From assembly GCA_963969345.1 (NCBI GenBank), contig OZ017770.1, forward strand, positions 7,077,246 through 7,141,245: DNA of 64,000 nt, given 5' to 3'. Source of the stretch: Turbatrix aceti (Eukaryota > Nematoda > Chromadorea > Rhabditida > Panagrolaimidae). Numbering within the stretch: the stretch's first letter is position 1; each line of letters starts with the position of its first letter. The translations under genes were made by a program, and so were the position numbers. The notes under the pieces were generated by a model, which saw nothing but the letters and a program-made list of their open reading frames with translations, was not told the DNA's origin and did no database searches. Of this stretch, positions 12,746 to 23,660 are shown piece after piece.

Positions 12746-13797
12746 GTTCAGTCATACGAAAGCACTATCCGGGTGCACGCGTGAACGGCTTTCGCTCGCA
12801 CAAGCTATTTCCTTTTTTTTGAAGCATGAACAGCACTCCTAGCAAACTATCTTCATTGATTGAAAAAAAATTGATGGGCAATGATCGCGATGGAGTGAGT
12901 CAAATGCGCTTATAGCACCTGGCAAAGAAAGGTGACATGAAGCATCGTTGTTGTGTTTTTTTTTCATCATTACGCATTCTTGCCTGCAGTTTCATTTTCA
13001 GACTTTTCGCGTATGTATTGTTACCGCACAAACGGTTGCCAGTTTGAACAAAAGAAAAATGTACCTTCGTACTCGCGATTTGAGCCAGCTGCCTGCCGTT
13101 TGGCTGGGTGGTGGGTTTACTTTTCAACTGCGCGGCGGCGGTCATCTGGCGACTTTTGAGACAATAAAATATTATGGGAGTTTCGATTTGTACCCGTCAA
13201 ATGCCTTTCCGTTTCATCCGTCATTTTAGCAATCGTAAAAATGATCCGGCGTCGCAGTGATATTGTTTAACGAATTTTTCTTTCTTTTTTTTTTGACATT
13301 TTGGAAAAAGTTGCTGCCATAACCCGTCCTCCGTGCGCCTTGTGTTGATATGCCAAGCACCATCGTTGAAAAAATCAGCATGCTCCATCTCCCATCATCC
13401 GCCCGCATGTCTTGTCGCTGTTTGCGAGCTAAGACACATACACTTAATGCACACCCCGTGGATATGCTGTTTGATGGACGGCAGTCAAACATAGTCTGGC
13501 TCTGTTTAATTGTGCTTTAACATCACGTGTTGAGAAAATATAGCTTTTAATTATGATTTCATGACTCCACGTGGGAAACGTTGCTTTTTTTGCATTTTTA
13601 CTTCTTCGAATAACGCATTTTGCATAATTAATGGGGAGAAATCGCCTAACAAGTTGTGCAAAAACGAGTAAGTGATTATGCGTGTATGTATGATTGCGGT
13701 CTGCGTCATTGTCGAAGGCTTCATTCATTCCATTGCTAAGATCTTTCAGATTTCCACGTATCTTTTCTTCAATGTCAATCGACAGGCGAGTTTGATA
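12746..13797. other. Intergenic region between divergent genes
   Basis: This 1-kb spacer separates the minus-strand coiled-coil gene from the plus-strand SWAP-70-like gene, so it should carry both promoters. Open frames on either strand show no splice-consistent coding structure. A TCTTTCAG at about 13742-13749 may be the spliced-leader acceptor of the downstream gene. A 5' exon of the SWAP-70-like gene could still hide here. Confidence 0.4.
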
Positions 13798-15266
13798 ATG
13801 AAGAAGTGCCTGGAAGAGGATAATGCCTCTCTCATATCCGATCCTCTCTTTCATCGCCTCTTTCGCTTATTCCTGACTTTTGCCGAACCGGTTGACACGC
13901 AGCAACTCTTTAAGCCCGGTATCTCGACCAAAAATCGTTCACTGCAGCATATTACGGCTGCACAGGCTCATTTTATTGTGAATGAACTCTTTCGCCTCAT
14001 GCGACCACGGTGTTCCGCACAGCTGCAGCTACCCCACCACGCGGACCAAGTGACTTTTCGTGAACTCGTCGAGTTGTGCGATCTAGTATTTCCAGACAGA
14101 AAGCAGCTTGAACCTGTAGTGGATCGGATTTTTGATCGCTATGTCTCGCAAATTGTCAACAAGGTCATTCATTAACTTTGAACCCCAGTAACCCGTGATG
14201 TTCCGTTTCAGGGCTTTGTAATGTGCCGCAAGGTATCTCCAGAATCAAAGTGCAGTGTCAGGAAGAAAAGTCACAAATGGAAAAGCTACTGGTGCACCCT
14301 CGTTCCCGGAACTGTCTTTCTCTGGCCATTGCACAAAAAAACAACAGTGTCAAATCGAAAAAGCATTATTCTCGATGAAAACACCGTTGTCCACGTTCGT
14401 AATTCTTAATGGGGATAATTCTGAGTGTATTTATTGCAGATGGGGACCTTTGAAGAAGACAGATTTACGTGGCAGCTGTATACGTCAAAGCACAAATACC
14501 AATTTGGACACTTTGACGAAATACAGCGACAACACTGGATTGCGGGTAAGCAGTCGTTAATTTTTGAACTCATTTTTTTCAGAAAGGGGATCCGGTTACA
14601 GACACAAACCTGGTCGTTGAATATCGCAACAAATCAGACTTGCTCAATTTTGACAAAGAATTCTCAAAGCGTACCGAAAACCTCGGAAAATACAAAGACG
14701 ATACATGGCGTATTGCTCTCGAAACAGAAAATACCCGTCTCACAGAATTGCTCAATGAGGAAAGGCAAGCCCTCTGCGACGAGGAAATTGTCCGAGAGTT
14801 AGCTACGCGGTGAGCATTCATAATTAGTTTGGCGTTCTCGAGCATTTAAGAGTAAAAAACGTGTACGTCAATGTCATAATTTAAAACTAGGGACGCTTAA
14901 AGGAAAAAGCAATGCGCACGAATTTAAAATTCAAATGTAGTATCATAAAACTTCCTCTTTAGAATGCTGGACGAAGAACGTGAAAAAAGCGAACTACTGG
15001 AAAAACAAGTAATCGACTTACAAGCGCAAATAAAACGCGAACGGACGACATGCGCCCAGCTGGAGCTCAGGTAAGCGTTTTCACGCCGGAAGAAACCAAA
15101 TATTCATGTTTTTTGGCAATTTAGACTCGAAGAGAAGATGAGGATTGAAACAACATCGAATGACCAAACCGAGCTTGAAAGACTGCAAATGTGCATGGAT
15201 TCTTTGGACCCGTATGCTGAAAACAACAATCTTGACTACCTGATTGTCTCGACGCAATCCATATAA
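13798..15266 (+). CDS. SWAP-70/DEF6-like protein (PH domain plus coiled coil)
   Basis: The order helical N-region, PH domain, coiled coil matches SWAP-70, a phosphoinositide-binding, actin-associated signalling protein. The first exon (to 14163) encodes about 120 helical residues ending ...VDRIFDRYVSQIVNK, the position where SWAP-70 leads into its PH domain. The PH domain (about 14212-14545) has the basic beta1-beta2 strand (RKKSHKWKSYWCTLVPG), a matching ILDENTVVHV segment and the closing Trp helix (HFDEIQRQHWIA). Exons from about 14587 to 15266 give a Glu/Arg/Leu coiled coil (ETENTRLTELLNEERQAL). The start ATG at 13798 follows a TTTCAG. It is shorter than vertebrate SWAP-70, so an upstream exon may be missing. 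The exact donor near 14395 is uncertain. The gene converges on the next minus-strand gene with 186 bp between stops. Confidence 0.65.
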
Positions 15267-15451
15267 AAACAACGGTCCCGGCTTGAACAAAGTAATGAAA
15301 TAAGCGAGTGCATTCAGTATTTGTTAACTAATAAATCTCACGAATTCACACAAAAATGACCGCCTATTTATTGAACTATAGGATTACTCTTTTTAGGTCA
15401 ATGATACCGAAAAGTTTTGAGCGGGAAACAATATGGCCACAAAGATTTAAT

Positions 15452-16680
15452 TCAAATCGGAGGAGGGCCGTTGGGATACGTGAGCTTGAGACGGAAGTCA
15501 AACGGGAACAGAGGATATCCCGTGAGACGAGCATGCAGAAGCCAGGCAGTGACGACGCAGAAGATCGTCGAGTAGAGAGCAAACCAAAACGACCAGCGCG
15601 GCTTGTTGGCGACATCCGTGGCAAGAAAGCGAGGCTTTTTGTAGAGGACTTGAGCAACTTGTTCGGGCGTTGGATCCGTCATAGTGCTCTTGTCGTCGAC
15701 GATGGCCTTTTTGTGGAGGATTTCAGCAACAGGCTCAGTCTGAGTGCCGGTGTTGGCAGTTTTGAGGAGGATGGCAGTTTTGAGGAGGATGGCATGTTCA
15801 ACAACTGGCTCGGTCGACGGATCCGTCTTAGTATCCTTGCTGTCGATGACGGTGACTGGCTCGGTCTGAGTGCTCATATGGACAATGGCCTTTTTGCGGA
15901 TGTAGACAGGATCCGTCATAGTACCCGTGTTGATCGTAGTAGCCGTATTGAAGAGTTCAAGATCAGTGATGGAAGTGTCGACATCGGATGGCAGCTCATA
16001 GCCATTGGTGCCGTTGCACTTGAGAACAACAGTTTCCTTCGGTTTCTTCGAGCTCGATTTTTTGACAGACTGCTTGCCACGCCCGCGATTTTGCTGCGGA
16101 TGTTTCTTGGCCTTGTTCTTCTTCTTTTTCTTCGACGAACGAGTCTTGGCAGGGGTGGATTCGTCCTCAGAGGGCGCGCGCGCGTCATCCGGGATAGCAC
16201 GATTGTTGTTGATCATGTCGCCGTCAACGATAGACGAGGCCTGAGTCTCGGTAGGCGAAATGTTGCGCTGAATAGTCTGATTCGCCAAAGAATTGCCCAA
16301 GATGTCGTAAACGTCACTACGGATGGCCCGGACGTCAGGCGCTAAACAAGATTTCGATATTGAATCATACGCGAGTAAAACAACTTACGAGGATCCAGCG
16401 ACAATTTGGGAGTCGATGGATCACGAACTCCAAATCCGTTGCGGTGCAGCATGAGATCGACACACGCGCAAACACCAAAGAAAATCAAAAAAAAGACCAA
16501 CAAAGCAGCTGGGTAAAAAAGCGTGTTAGGAATCGTCTATTAGAAGAAAACAACTACACGCTTTTTGAATGCCTTCCGTTCGCGCCACTTATAAAAGTGC
16601 GCAGGGAAAGAGTGGTCTTGTCGATCATAAAAATAATACGTTGTTCTTGCATTTCTTGCGTACAAATACTGGACGCGTTG
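15452..16680 (-). CDS. Two-TM protein with TQT/TMT acidic repeats (5' end not resolved)
   Basis: The family is not recognised. The last exon (16341-15452) is preceded by an exon at about 16510-16389 and another at about 16680-16550. These join in phase 1. The second exon encodes a membrane segment (PALLVFFLIFFGVCACVDLM). The large exon has an NQT/NIS glycosylation-type stretch, a Lys/Ser-rich basic block (SSKKKKKNKAKKHPQQNRG), then repeated units: TGTMTDPV, STQTEPVT, DTKTDPS, TGTQTEPVAE and STMTDPTPE. A second membrane segment (FWFALYSTIFCVVTAWLLHA) lies near the C-terminus, which ends ...NGPPPI. TQT-centred sequences of this kind are known ligands of dynein light chain LC8, but that role here is inference. 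No in-frame ATG is visible in the most 5' exon, so the true start lies further upstream. Confidence 0.6.
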
Positions 16681-16689
16681 CACGGTTAG

Positions 16690-17240
16690 TAGTCATGTAT
16701 GTTATCGGTCGCCGTAAGCACAGATGATGCTTTTCACGGGACGACGCAACCTGCCTATCACAAAGGTCTATTCAAAAATCGTTTAATCTTATAATCTCAT
16801 TTATTTAACAACTGGAGGTGCCATTGTGCCTTTTTACATGTTGCAAGAAAACATGAAAACATCGGAAAGTGTTGACAAAATATTTCCGTATCAATGAAGA
16901 GTGTAGAGTGCAAATTGCCGTGGTAGCGACGTGGAAAGTTAACGAATACAGCAATGCAAAAATAACAATTCCTGGCAAGGACGTCAGTGTTTTTGCGCCG
17001 CATCTGACATCTTGGATATATTGTTACTGCTTTTCTGTCAAGATGCATAATATTTTGCGGGGTAATATACCAACAGGAGACATATATTATCTGGATAACA
17101 CAAACACAAGAATTTCTATTTCTGACAAAGACGAACTTTTTTTTATTTTTTATTTTCTTTGAGTTCGTAGCACCCCGGAGTTCACCATTTATTAAATACA
17201 ACTAATTGGAATTTAGATTTTTTTGCGTAGTAATAAATAC
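16690..17240. other. Intergenic region, divergent promoter area
   Basis: This short AT-rich spacer lies between the minus-strand TQT protein gene and the plus-strand four-TM gene. Open frames on both strands here are Lys/Phe/Ile-rich and unsupported. It ends in ATTTCAG (17241-17247), the probable spliced-leader acceptor of the next gene. Confidence 0.4.
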
Positions 17241-17263
17241 ATTTCAGTTTATTGTGTCAACAA

Positions 17264-18231
17264 ATGACAAGACAGCGTCCGACGATTTTAGTCGTTCCTA
17301 TGCATGATGAAGAAAGCGACAGCCCATGCCAGAGTTCGACTGCATTAACATCCCGGGTAAGGCGGGATTCCTTTTTCCATAATCAGAGTGGCAAAAAATT
17401 TTTGAAAACTCATTCTGCCTATTTTAGCATTCCACTTCCTCTGAGAGTATAAAATTGACCATTAGTCCTAAACAAACGCTGGATCACGCACTGAAACGGG
17501 TATTTTTCTTCTATCCTTTCACCCTTCACCGATGTTGCCTTGGTTGTGTCAGCTTGGACGATGCCGTACTCTTTATCTGCTTTGTTGAATTGGTTCTTAT
17601 CAGTGAGTTTGTTTACAAGCTGGAAAAAAAACAGGAACTGATATTGAATATTTTTTAGGCTTGCTCGCCATGACTGCCGTGAAGTTGGGATTCGAAGACG
17701 GAGTTCTCTTCTACACCAGCGTGTTGCAGGGCAAAGGCCGAGAAATTCTGATTGTCACTTTTGTTTCTGCTTCTCTTTCGACGATTATTTTAGGCCTAAC
17801 TATAATTGGCCGGTTTTTAAGAATACGATACCTATATTTATTACACATTGTGTGGCAGGTACGTGAAATTACCGCTTTTTCATGCACTAAAAGGGTTTTT
17901 TAGATAGGAATCATCTGCTTGCTGGTAATGAGCATAACTTGGATCAAGGAAAGCATACAACAAAGTCCAAGTGGCATTCCGGAAGAAGGAAAGATTCTTA
18001 GACCATCTGCCATTGCGTTGATATGCATTTTTGTCTTTTTATTGGTTTCGGAGTTGTGGTGGTAAGTATTATACTTTTAAATACATATTTCTAACAGGGT
18101 CCCTGTTTTTTTCCAGGCTTACGGTGTTCATCGAAGCTTACATAATCAGAGGGCGGAAACAAAGGTCATACGAACGGCGATCCGCTGACGAGTATTCAAG
18201 TACGTTTGGACGGAATTCGAGTCTTCTGTAA
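17264..18231 (+). CDS. Four-transmembrane-segment protein, unknown function
   Basis: Five exons join cleanly: 17264-17356, 17428-17602, 17659-17858, 17904-18061 and 18117-18231. ATG 17264 is chosen because it is the first ATG after an ATTTCAG acceptor ending at 17247. The protein is about 246 residues. A Ser-rich cytoplasmic N-terminus contains FHRCC/GC cysteines (HRCCLGCVSLDD). Four hydrophobic segments follow: around VLFICFVELVLISLLAM, IVTFVSASLSTIILGLTIIG, IGIICLLVMSITWI and AIALICIFVFLLVSELWWL. A basic Ser/Arg-rich tail (RRSADEYSSTFGRNSSLL) closes it. The topology resembles small tetraspan membrane proteins of nematodes, but the CCG and large-loop cysteines of true tetraspanins are absent. 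An AATAAAG-like signal follows at about 18256. Confidence 0.75.
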
Positions 18232-18668
18232 ACAAATTGTTTTTTTTTTGGATATCAAATAAAGTGTAGGCAGTCTGGTCATAATGACGCATGCATCCTG
18301 GGGGCAATGCTTTAGTCAAAATGAAATTTTGAAAGGACCGGTCAGTTGTTTGTTGTCATGGATACCCGCTGCACGCCGTTAGTAGCCGAGGGCAACTATG
18401 TAATGACCGTTTAACCGGGAGAAATAGATGGCCTGCCCTGCGCCGGAACGTCAACGCTCACACATAACGGACTTTTGAAAAGCTCTTGTCGTTCCATTTC
18501 TATGTAAAGGATTAGTGTAACTTGTCTAATAACACTGATTAATCCACTTTGTAATAATTTCTGTTTCTCAATGTCACTCGTGAAGGAAAAAATGTTTATG
18601 CTTTATAATTTCCTTTTTAGCAATGCTTGTCTTATTCACGTATTCAATTAGTTAGACTAAGTCCCACC
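18232..18668 (+). other. Intergenic spacer
   Basis: This 437-bp spacer lies between two plus-strand genes. It holds the polyadenylation area of the four-TM gene and, near its end, TTTTTAG at about 18615-18621, a likely spliced-leader acceptor for the surface-protein gene. Nothing else was seen. Confidence 0.45.
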
Positions 18669-21067
18669 ATGCGCATTGTCGTCTCCCATTGTGCACTCAT
18701 CGGTACCCTGGCCCTCCTCATTCATGCCAGAAGGTGGAAACGGCAAGCGCTGCCCTTTGACAACGTTCAAGTGAGATTACCGTTTTTTCTACCGTATGCC
18801 AATGCTAATGAGTCCTCTTTTAGGTATTTTCTTTCGATTCCAATGTTACGGTAGCCAACGAGGTAAAAGTGATATCCAAAGAGTCGCGGATAGAAATAGC
18901 AGAACCACGCTACCTTGGTCGACATTGGTCCACGTCCTCGAGCCTAGTGTTTGACGCGACCAAAGGCTTTGCAACTTTGTTGGCGCAAAACGTTACGTCT
19001 CACATGAACATCAGCAGCGCAAAGATTCATTCCTCTGCTTCAAGCTTAAATGTATGCGCTTGTTTTCATCTTTTAGTTGTACATTTTTCATGAAAAAAAA
19101 ATTTAGTTAACAAAAAACACAAACCGTAATGGCAACCATGAATCCAGGATTGATATGGTCTTGACAGATAATGTCACACTCGATTATACGGAAGCCAACA
19201 CGAATGCTCAAATTCGTCTGAGTGAAGGACAATATGTTAACACGACCGCTAATACGTGGAATATGTCAATGGCCCCCCAGTTCACGCTATCATCAGCCAT
19301 TCTGGCCCAGACAGAGCGGAGCTTGACGCTTTCTTCCATCGGAAACGACTACAACGTAATAATTTTTGCGCGAAGAGCAAACGTTGCAATTTTTTACGGA
19401 AATGTCAAAATTGACATTGATAATAGCTTTCGAGAAGTGGTTTTGACGACCGAAAAATTTCGTATACAAATTAATACCGTCTACTCGCCATTTGATGTGT
19501 CAATTACCAATGAGTCTCTTGATATCCGTTCCACGACTGAAAACACCTACATTACGCTTCTGCCAAATTCTACCGATGTCAACTTCTTTGTCGGGCAGTT
19601 GTCAAAGCTGAGCGTTAACAAGATAACGAACAACTCAATTACTCTGCAAAACGTCACCTTGCCTGCAAATAGCATTGAACTCGACTCTAAACAGATGAAC
19701 ATGCACGTTCAAGAAGCGTCAATTTCAGCCTTGGCTAATTATTCCCGATTGGTTATGCAAACAGATGTTTCAAGAGTATGTTTACCTGATGCATACAAAT
19801 AACAATTAACAGAGTTTAATTACAGGTCACTCTCACCGCTTCCCACCATGCTATTGAAATGCCCAGCGATAATCCACATTTATTGCTTTCTACGGGCAAC
19901 ATTTCGGTTGCGATTGATCCAAACACGGCCAGCGTGCCGTCCATTGACATGGCACTTGACTTTGCTGAGCCGCCGGATAAATTCAGCAGTGTCGGGCCGT
20001 TTGAAATAAATTCAACCGAACTTGGGACCACTCCGCAAAGTTCGACTGCGGGTGGAACTACTCAGCAGACGACACCATCGGTGACAAGCTCCACACAAAC
20101 CAATACAATACCGAGTTCTTCAGCATCCAGCACTGAGCGAGAGGCTGCAGAAATTATTGAAAATAATCCAAGTACTCAAGCAGCCTCAGGAAATACTGAT
20201 TTTCAAATTGTGACCCCTGCGCCACACGCTACAGATGTTCCAAACGACGTGTACAACACTCCGTCATTACCATTGTTCGATCAATCACCCGAGACTCTAT
20301 TTCCATCGGTAGCGCCCGAAACAACGACAGATAACTTTGTAATCGGACAGTTTGGTTCAAGAGAAACACCGGACAACCAGTTGGTTTCAATCTTGGCTAC
20401 GATTTCCAATGTCGCACTTAATGCAAATACGACCGAACCGTCCTTGTCCGAAGACACGGAAACAGTTGTTGTGACTCTTCAGACACCTCTCCGGTTTGTG
20501 CGTCACAGCGAGGCTGAAAGTCAGTTGCAAGTCAAACTGCTTACCGATTCCAATACTGCCTTGAACGAAAAAACACTCACCGACGTTGAAGCCCTTATCA
20601 ACGAAATGTCAGCTTCTGCCATGACAAAGCGAAGAAAGACGCGCGAGATTGAAGAACCACCTGTTTTCAAGGTTGACAGCATGGATAAAATTCCTGATTC
20701 CGATGCCCTGATGCTCATCCGTTTTCACGTGGAAGACAATAGCACCGATTTGGAAAGTCTGATTGGAGCCATCAACATGAACTTTGCGGACTATGCGGCG
20801 GATGTAAACAGCTCGACGTACAGAATAGTTCTGCCGGTGGAGTACCTCTACAACATGAGGGAAGCCACCACGGACATTCTTCTGGTCATCTGGGCTCTTG
20901 TCTGTCTTCTAATCGTCATGGCATTGCTTCTTGTGAAATTGGTATGTTTTATTTTTTATTTTGTAGTTTTTTATTCGATTTATAACTTTCAGCGACGAGT
21001 TTACTATGCTTTCAAATACAAAACCGAACCTGCTGAACCTACTAGTTCAAATACAGATCCCGCGTAA
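18669..21067 (+). CDS. Single-pass, heavily N-glycosylated surface protein, 729 aa
   Basis: The family is not recognised. Five phase-0 exons (18669-18770, 18824-19051, 19107-19775, 19826-20941, 20993-21067) encode 729 residues. A hydrophobic start (MRIVVSHCALIGTLALLIHA) acts as a signal or anchor. The ectodomain is beta-strand-like with more than a dozen NxS/T sites. A Ser/Thr/Gln/Pro mucin-like stretch (about 20035-20330) follows, then a folded membrane-proximal region containing a basic TKRRKTREIEEPP that could be a furin-type cleavage site. One membrane span (ILLVIWALVCLLIVMALLL) precedes a short basic cytoplasmic tail ending TSSNTDPA. Cysteine is almost absent from the ectodomain, which argues against EGF, Ig or scavenger folds. 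The membrane-proximal region before the span may be SEA-like, but this is unproven. AATAAATAAA lies at about 21126. It converges on the Ly6 genes. Confidence 0.75.
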
Positions 21068-21195
21068 GGCGTACATATTCTGCCACTTTTATTTATGAAA
21101 ACGGCTTATTTTTTACTGAACGGTAATAAATAAACACGCCTTAGGACCAAGTATACCAGCTTTGACAGCACATTTATTTTTTTTTGACTCAGACT

Positions 21196-22009
21196 TTACA
21201 AAATAAAATACGCAAAAAGAGGTAAGAGAAACGACGCTATCAAGCCGATGGGAGACCATATTCTGGTTGTCCTGTTGCAAAGATTGCCGTCACAGGTGCA
21301 GACTTCCATCTCTCCTACAAAGTTTAAAGTTGTCTTTTATTAGGTACCTTCTTCATGTAAGTGCACGTAAATTTTCCGCAATTGTCTGTGATGGCGAGGA
21401 TGACAATTGTTGTCTTTCCACCTCTGCGGCAAAACAAAATAAACAATTAGTAGCAATTATGCTCTATCCCCCGACGCCAAATTATATCGAAAGTGTGAGT
21501 ACAATGAAAAAAATTTAAACATACCGGCAAACATATACACTTCAAAAAAGAAAGAAAGACAATAATACAAAGAGAAAAACTAACCTTGACTACTGGTAAT
21601 TCTTGTGCAATCCGATCTGATCTGTTCTTGTGCATTTGGAATGCAGCTTCTCCACACTTGACTGTCACCTTAAAAAGTTGCGTTTCGTAAAGTTGGTCTC
21701 AGAGAGTTTAAAAAAAAACAATACCGTTTTTTTCTCTGAACCACATTTTCATACAAACTCCATTTTCGCATTCCTGACTTCGAACTCCAGATCTGAGTGC
21801 AATTTCTGGCTGCAAAAAAAAACAATTTTGACTCGTTGGAGAATCTGATATTTACAAACCGCAAAGTCATCGTTGCATTCTTCTGTGTTAGGGACAAAAC
21901 GAACATTTTCCAGCCACCTCCTCCAATTCTGATCTTGTACATCGCTCAAAAACTGATCAGCATCCATCGTCGTACACGAGTAGCAGCGTATCGTCCTCAG
22001 CTGTGCATT
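21196..22009 (-). CDS. Ly6/three-finger GPI-anchored protein, module B (leader exon not local)
   Basis: Exons on the minus strand at about 22009-21862, 21814-21723, 21669-21588 and 21313-21196 join in phase 1 or phase 0. They give a Ly6/uPAR-type domain: IRCYSC near the start, CENGVCMKM in the middle, CTRITSSQ, then the diagnostic CTCDGNLCN. A C-terminal hydrophobic GPI signal (IGLIASFLLPLFAYFIL) ends at the stop, 21196-21198. It aligns cysteine for cysteine with the adjacent module A. No signal-peptide exon with an in-frame ATG was found between 22010 and module A. The first exon begins after TTTTAAAG in phase 1, the same phase as the leader exon of module A. Such proteins act as toxin-fold ligands or modulators at the cell surface. 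Confidence 0.65.
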
Positions 22010-22140
22010 CACTTTAAAAAATACTGATCAAATCAACAATTTTTTTGACACATCGAATTTGATTAATATGCTTCAAAATTTTTTTACAACAACAAGCAAT
22101 TTATTATCGTTATCTCAGGTGTATCATGTGTTCAATGAGG

Positions 22141-22890
22141 TCAAACAAAAGTGCCGGCTGTCAGAGATAGCATAAAGACCAGAACGAAACTCAAGGCCAA
22201 CATGCGTTTATTGGCGAATTTTTGGGACGGTGAGGAGTTGCACAAATTGTCGTGGCAAACGCACCAGCTCCCGAATCCGTCTACAGATGAAAATTGTGTG
22301 CACGCCTGCTTAAAAACGTCACTGGACTGCGGAACGCATGCGCGAAGGACTTCAAAGCTTTCTGAAATCTTTCGGTTTGGATAAAAATCTAAAGAGAAAA
22401 CAGAAAAGATAGGAAACCGAAAGATTTCAGATAGCACCACGCTCAGAAAGAAAAAGATATAAATGATAGAAAATATTATAAAAAAAGTGCCAACCGTAAT
22501 GGCGCAACGTGTAGTTTATCTTAACGCAAATTCCGTTTTCGCAAATTGAAGCAAGGCTTTTGTTTTCGGGGTCTAGACACTCCGGTGTGACCGGGAGAGA
22601 GGACAATAAGAGTGTCGTGAGGTAAACACCCGGATGCGCACTGGAGCTGTCAATTAGCCCCGTTGCATTTTTAGTTGAACATGAGTAACAACTGATATCC
22701 TCGCTTTGCTTCTGCTCGGCAAGTGAATGGACATTAACACCAAACTTGCTCAAATCATGTGGCAAAATCCAATCTAAAGGGCATTCAAAAATGTCTACCA
22801 TGAGTTTTGAATGGAAATTTTTAAAAATCATGAAAAAAGCTTACCAGCAACTGCAAATACCGGCAGTAAGATAGCGAGACTACACCTCAT
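22141..22890 (-). CDS. Ly6/three-finger GPI-anchored protein, module A
   Basis: The first exon (22890-22845, MRCSLAILLPVFAVA) is a signal peptide and ends in a phase-1 donor. The second exon starts after CCCTTTAG at about 22775 and encodes DWILPHDL... then DISCYSC, CLDPENKSLASICENGICVKI. The last exon (about 22386-22141) gives RACVPQSSDV, CTQFSSVDG and the Ly6 hallmark CVCHDNLCN, then a hydrophobic tail (MLALSFVLVFMLSLTAGTF) typical of GPI-anchor addition. The mature protein is a single three-finger domain of about 110 residues with about ten cysteines. Family members modulate receptors and channels at the cell surface; the partner here is unknown. It lies about 130 bp upstream of module B on the same strand, a nematode operon-like spacing. 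Confidence 0.75.
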
Positions 22891-23660
22891 CCGGACTGCA
22901 AACTGATGAATCTCGATTAGACAAGAGTATGGCACACGTTGAGAAACAATGCGGTGAACAGGATAGAAAACTTCGAAGACAACGTGTTGCTTTGTCACGA
23001 TTTATGGGTGCGCAAAAAGGGTGGAGTTTTATTCAGCGCATCAAAAATGAAGCGTCCTGATAATTGTAATATGCTGACAGTAAAAAAAAAACAATAAAAA
23101 TAATAAGCCGTCAAAAAAGTTCGATATTGTCAGGCTATAGGGGATTTTTATTTCTTGTGTCAAAAATCGCAATGAGCTGACATCTCGAGCACTTGTCAGG
23201 CAGGTAACGCACATATTCTATAGGAAGTGTTTGCAATCGGTTGGTCAACTAACCGCGCACATTGTTGTGGCTATTGATGACACAGCCAGCATAAAAAATG
23301 GACATTTGACTCAGCTAAAAATCGCACAATTCAAAATAAGTCAAATTTTTTGATTGCGAGTCAATGCACGGATCAGCCACGCGAAGGAAAGAAAATACGC
23401 AAGAAAAAGGCGTGGCAAGGTGGGGGTCAATCGTTTTTCACCCCGCCACGCAAACGAAACCAAAATACTGACTTCTGTATAAATTGTCGGCATGCTGTTC
23501 CTCGCCACTCCCTGTATTCTGTCTCGGCCAACAAAAAATTAGGCTCATGAGCAAACATAGAAGACCTGGGCAAACGAACGTGCACCGGGAAACGATTAAG
23601 TCTGGTCACCGCAAACTTTGTTTATTATCGTTCGACAGGTTAAATGCTTTTTCATGAATA
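22891..23660 (-). promoter_or_regulatory. Intergenic region upstream of the Ly6 pair
   Basis: This 770 bp lies between the mec-4 stop codon and the Ly6 start on the same strand. It should contain mec-4 3' UTR and the Ly6 promoter. A Lys/Arg-rich open frame at 23350-23550 is not supported by splice or family evidence. Confidence 0.4.

Noticed and set aside
12561..12842. Plus-strand frame opposite the coiled-coil gene
   Set aside because: Antisense shadow of the Arg-rich N-terminal exon; no independent splice or start evidence.
21315..21440. An extra exon in Ly6 module B (VILAITDNCGKFTCTYMKK)
   Set aside because: It could be spliced in frame, but skipping it gives a perfect alignment of cysteines with module A (CTRITSSQGEMEVCTCDGN), so it is treated as intron.
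23350..23550. Small basic ORF between mec-4 and the Ly6 genes
   Set aside because: Short, low-complexity, no matching splice sites and no resemblance to known small proteins.
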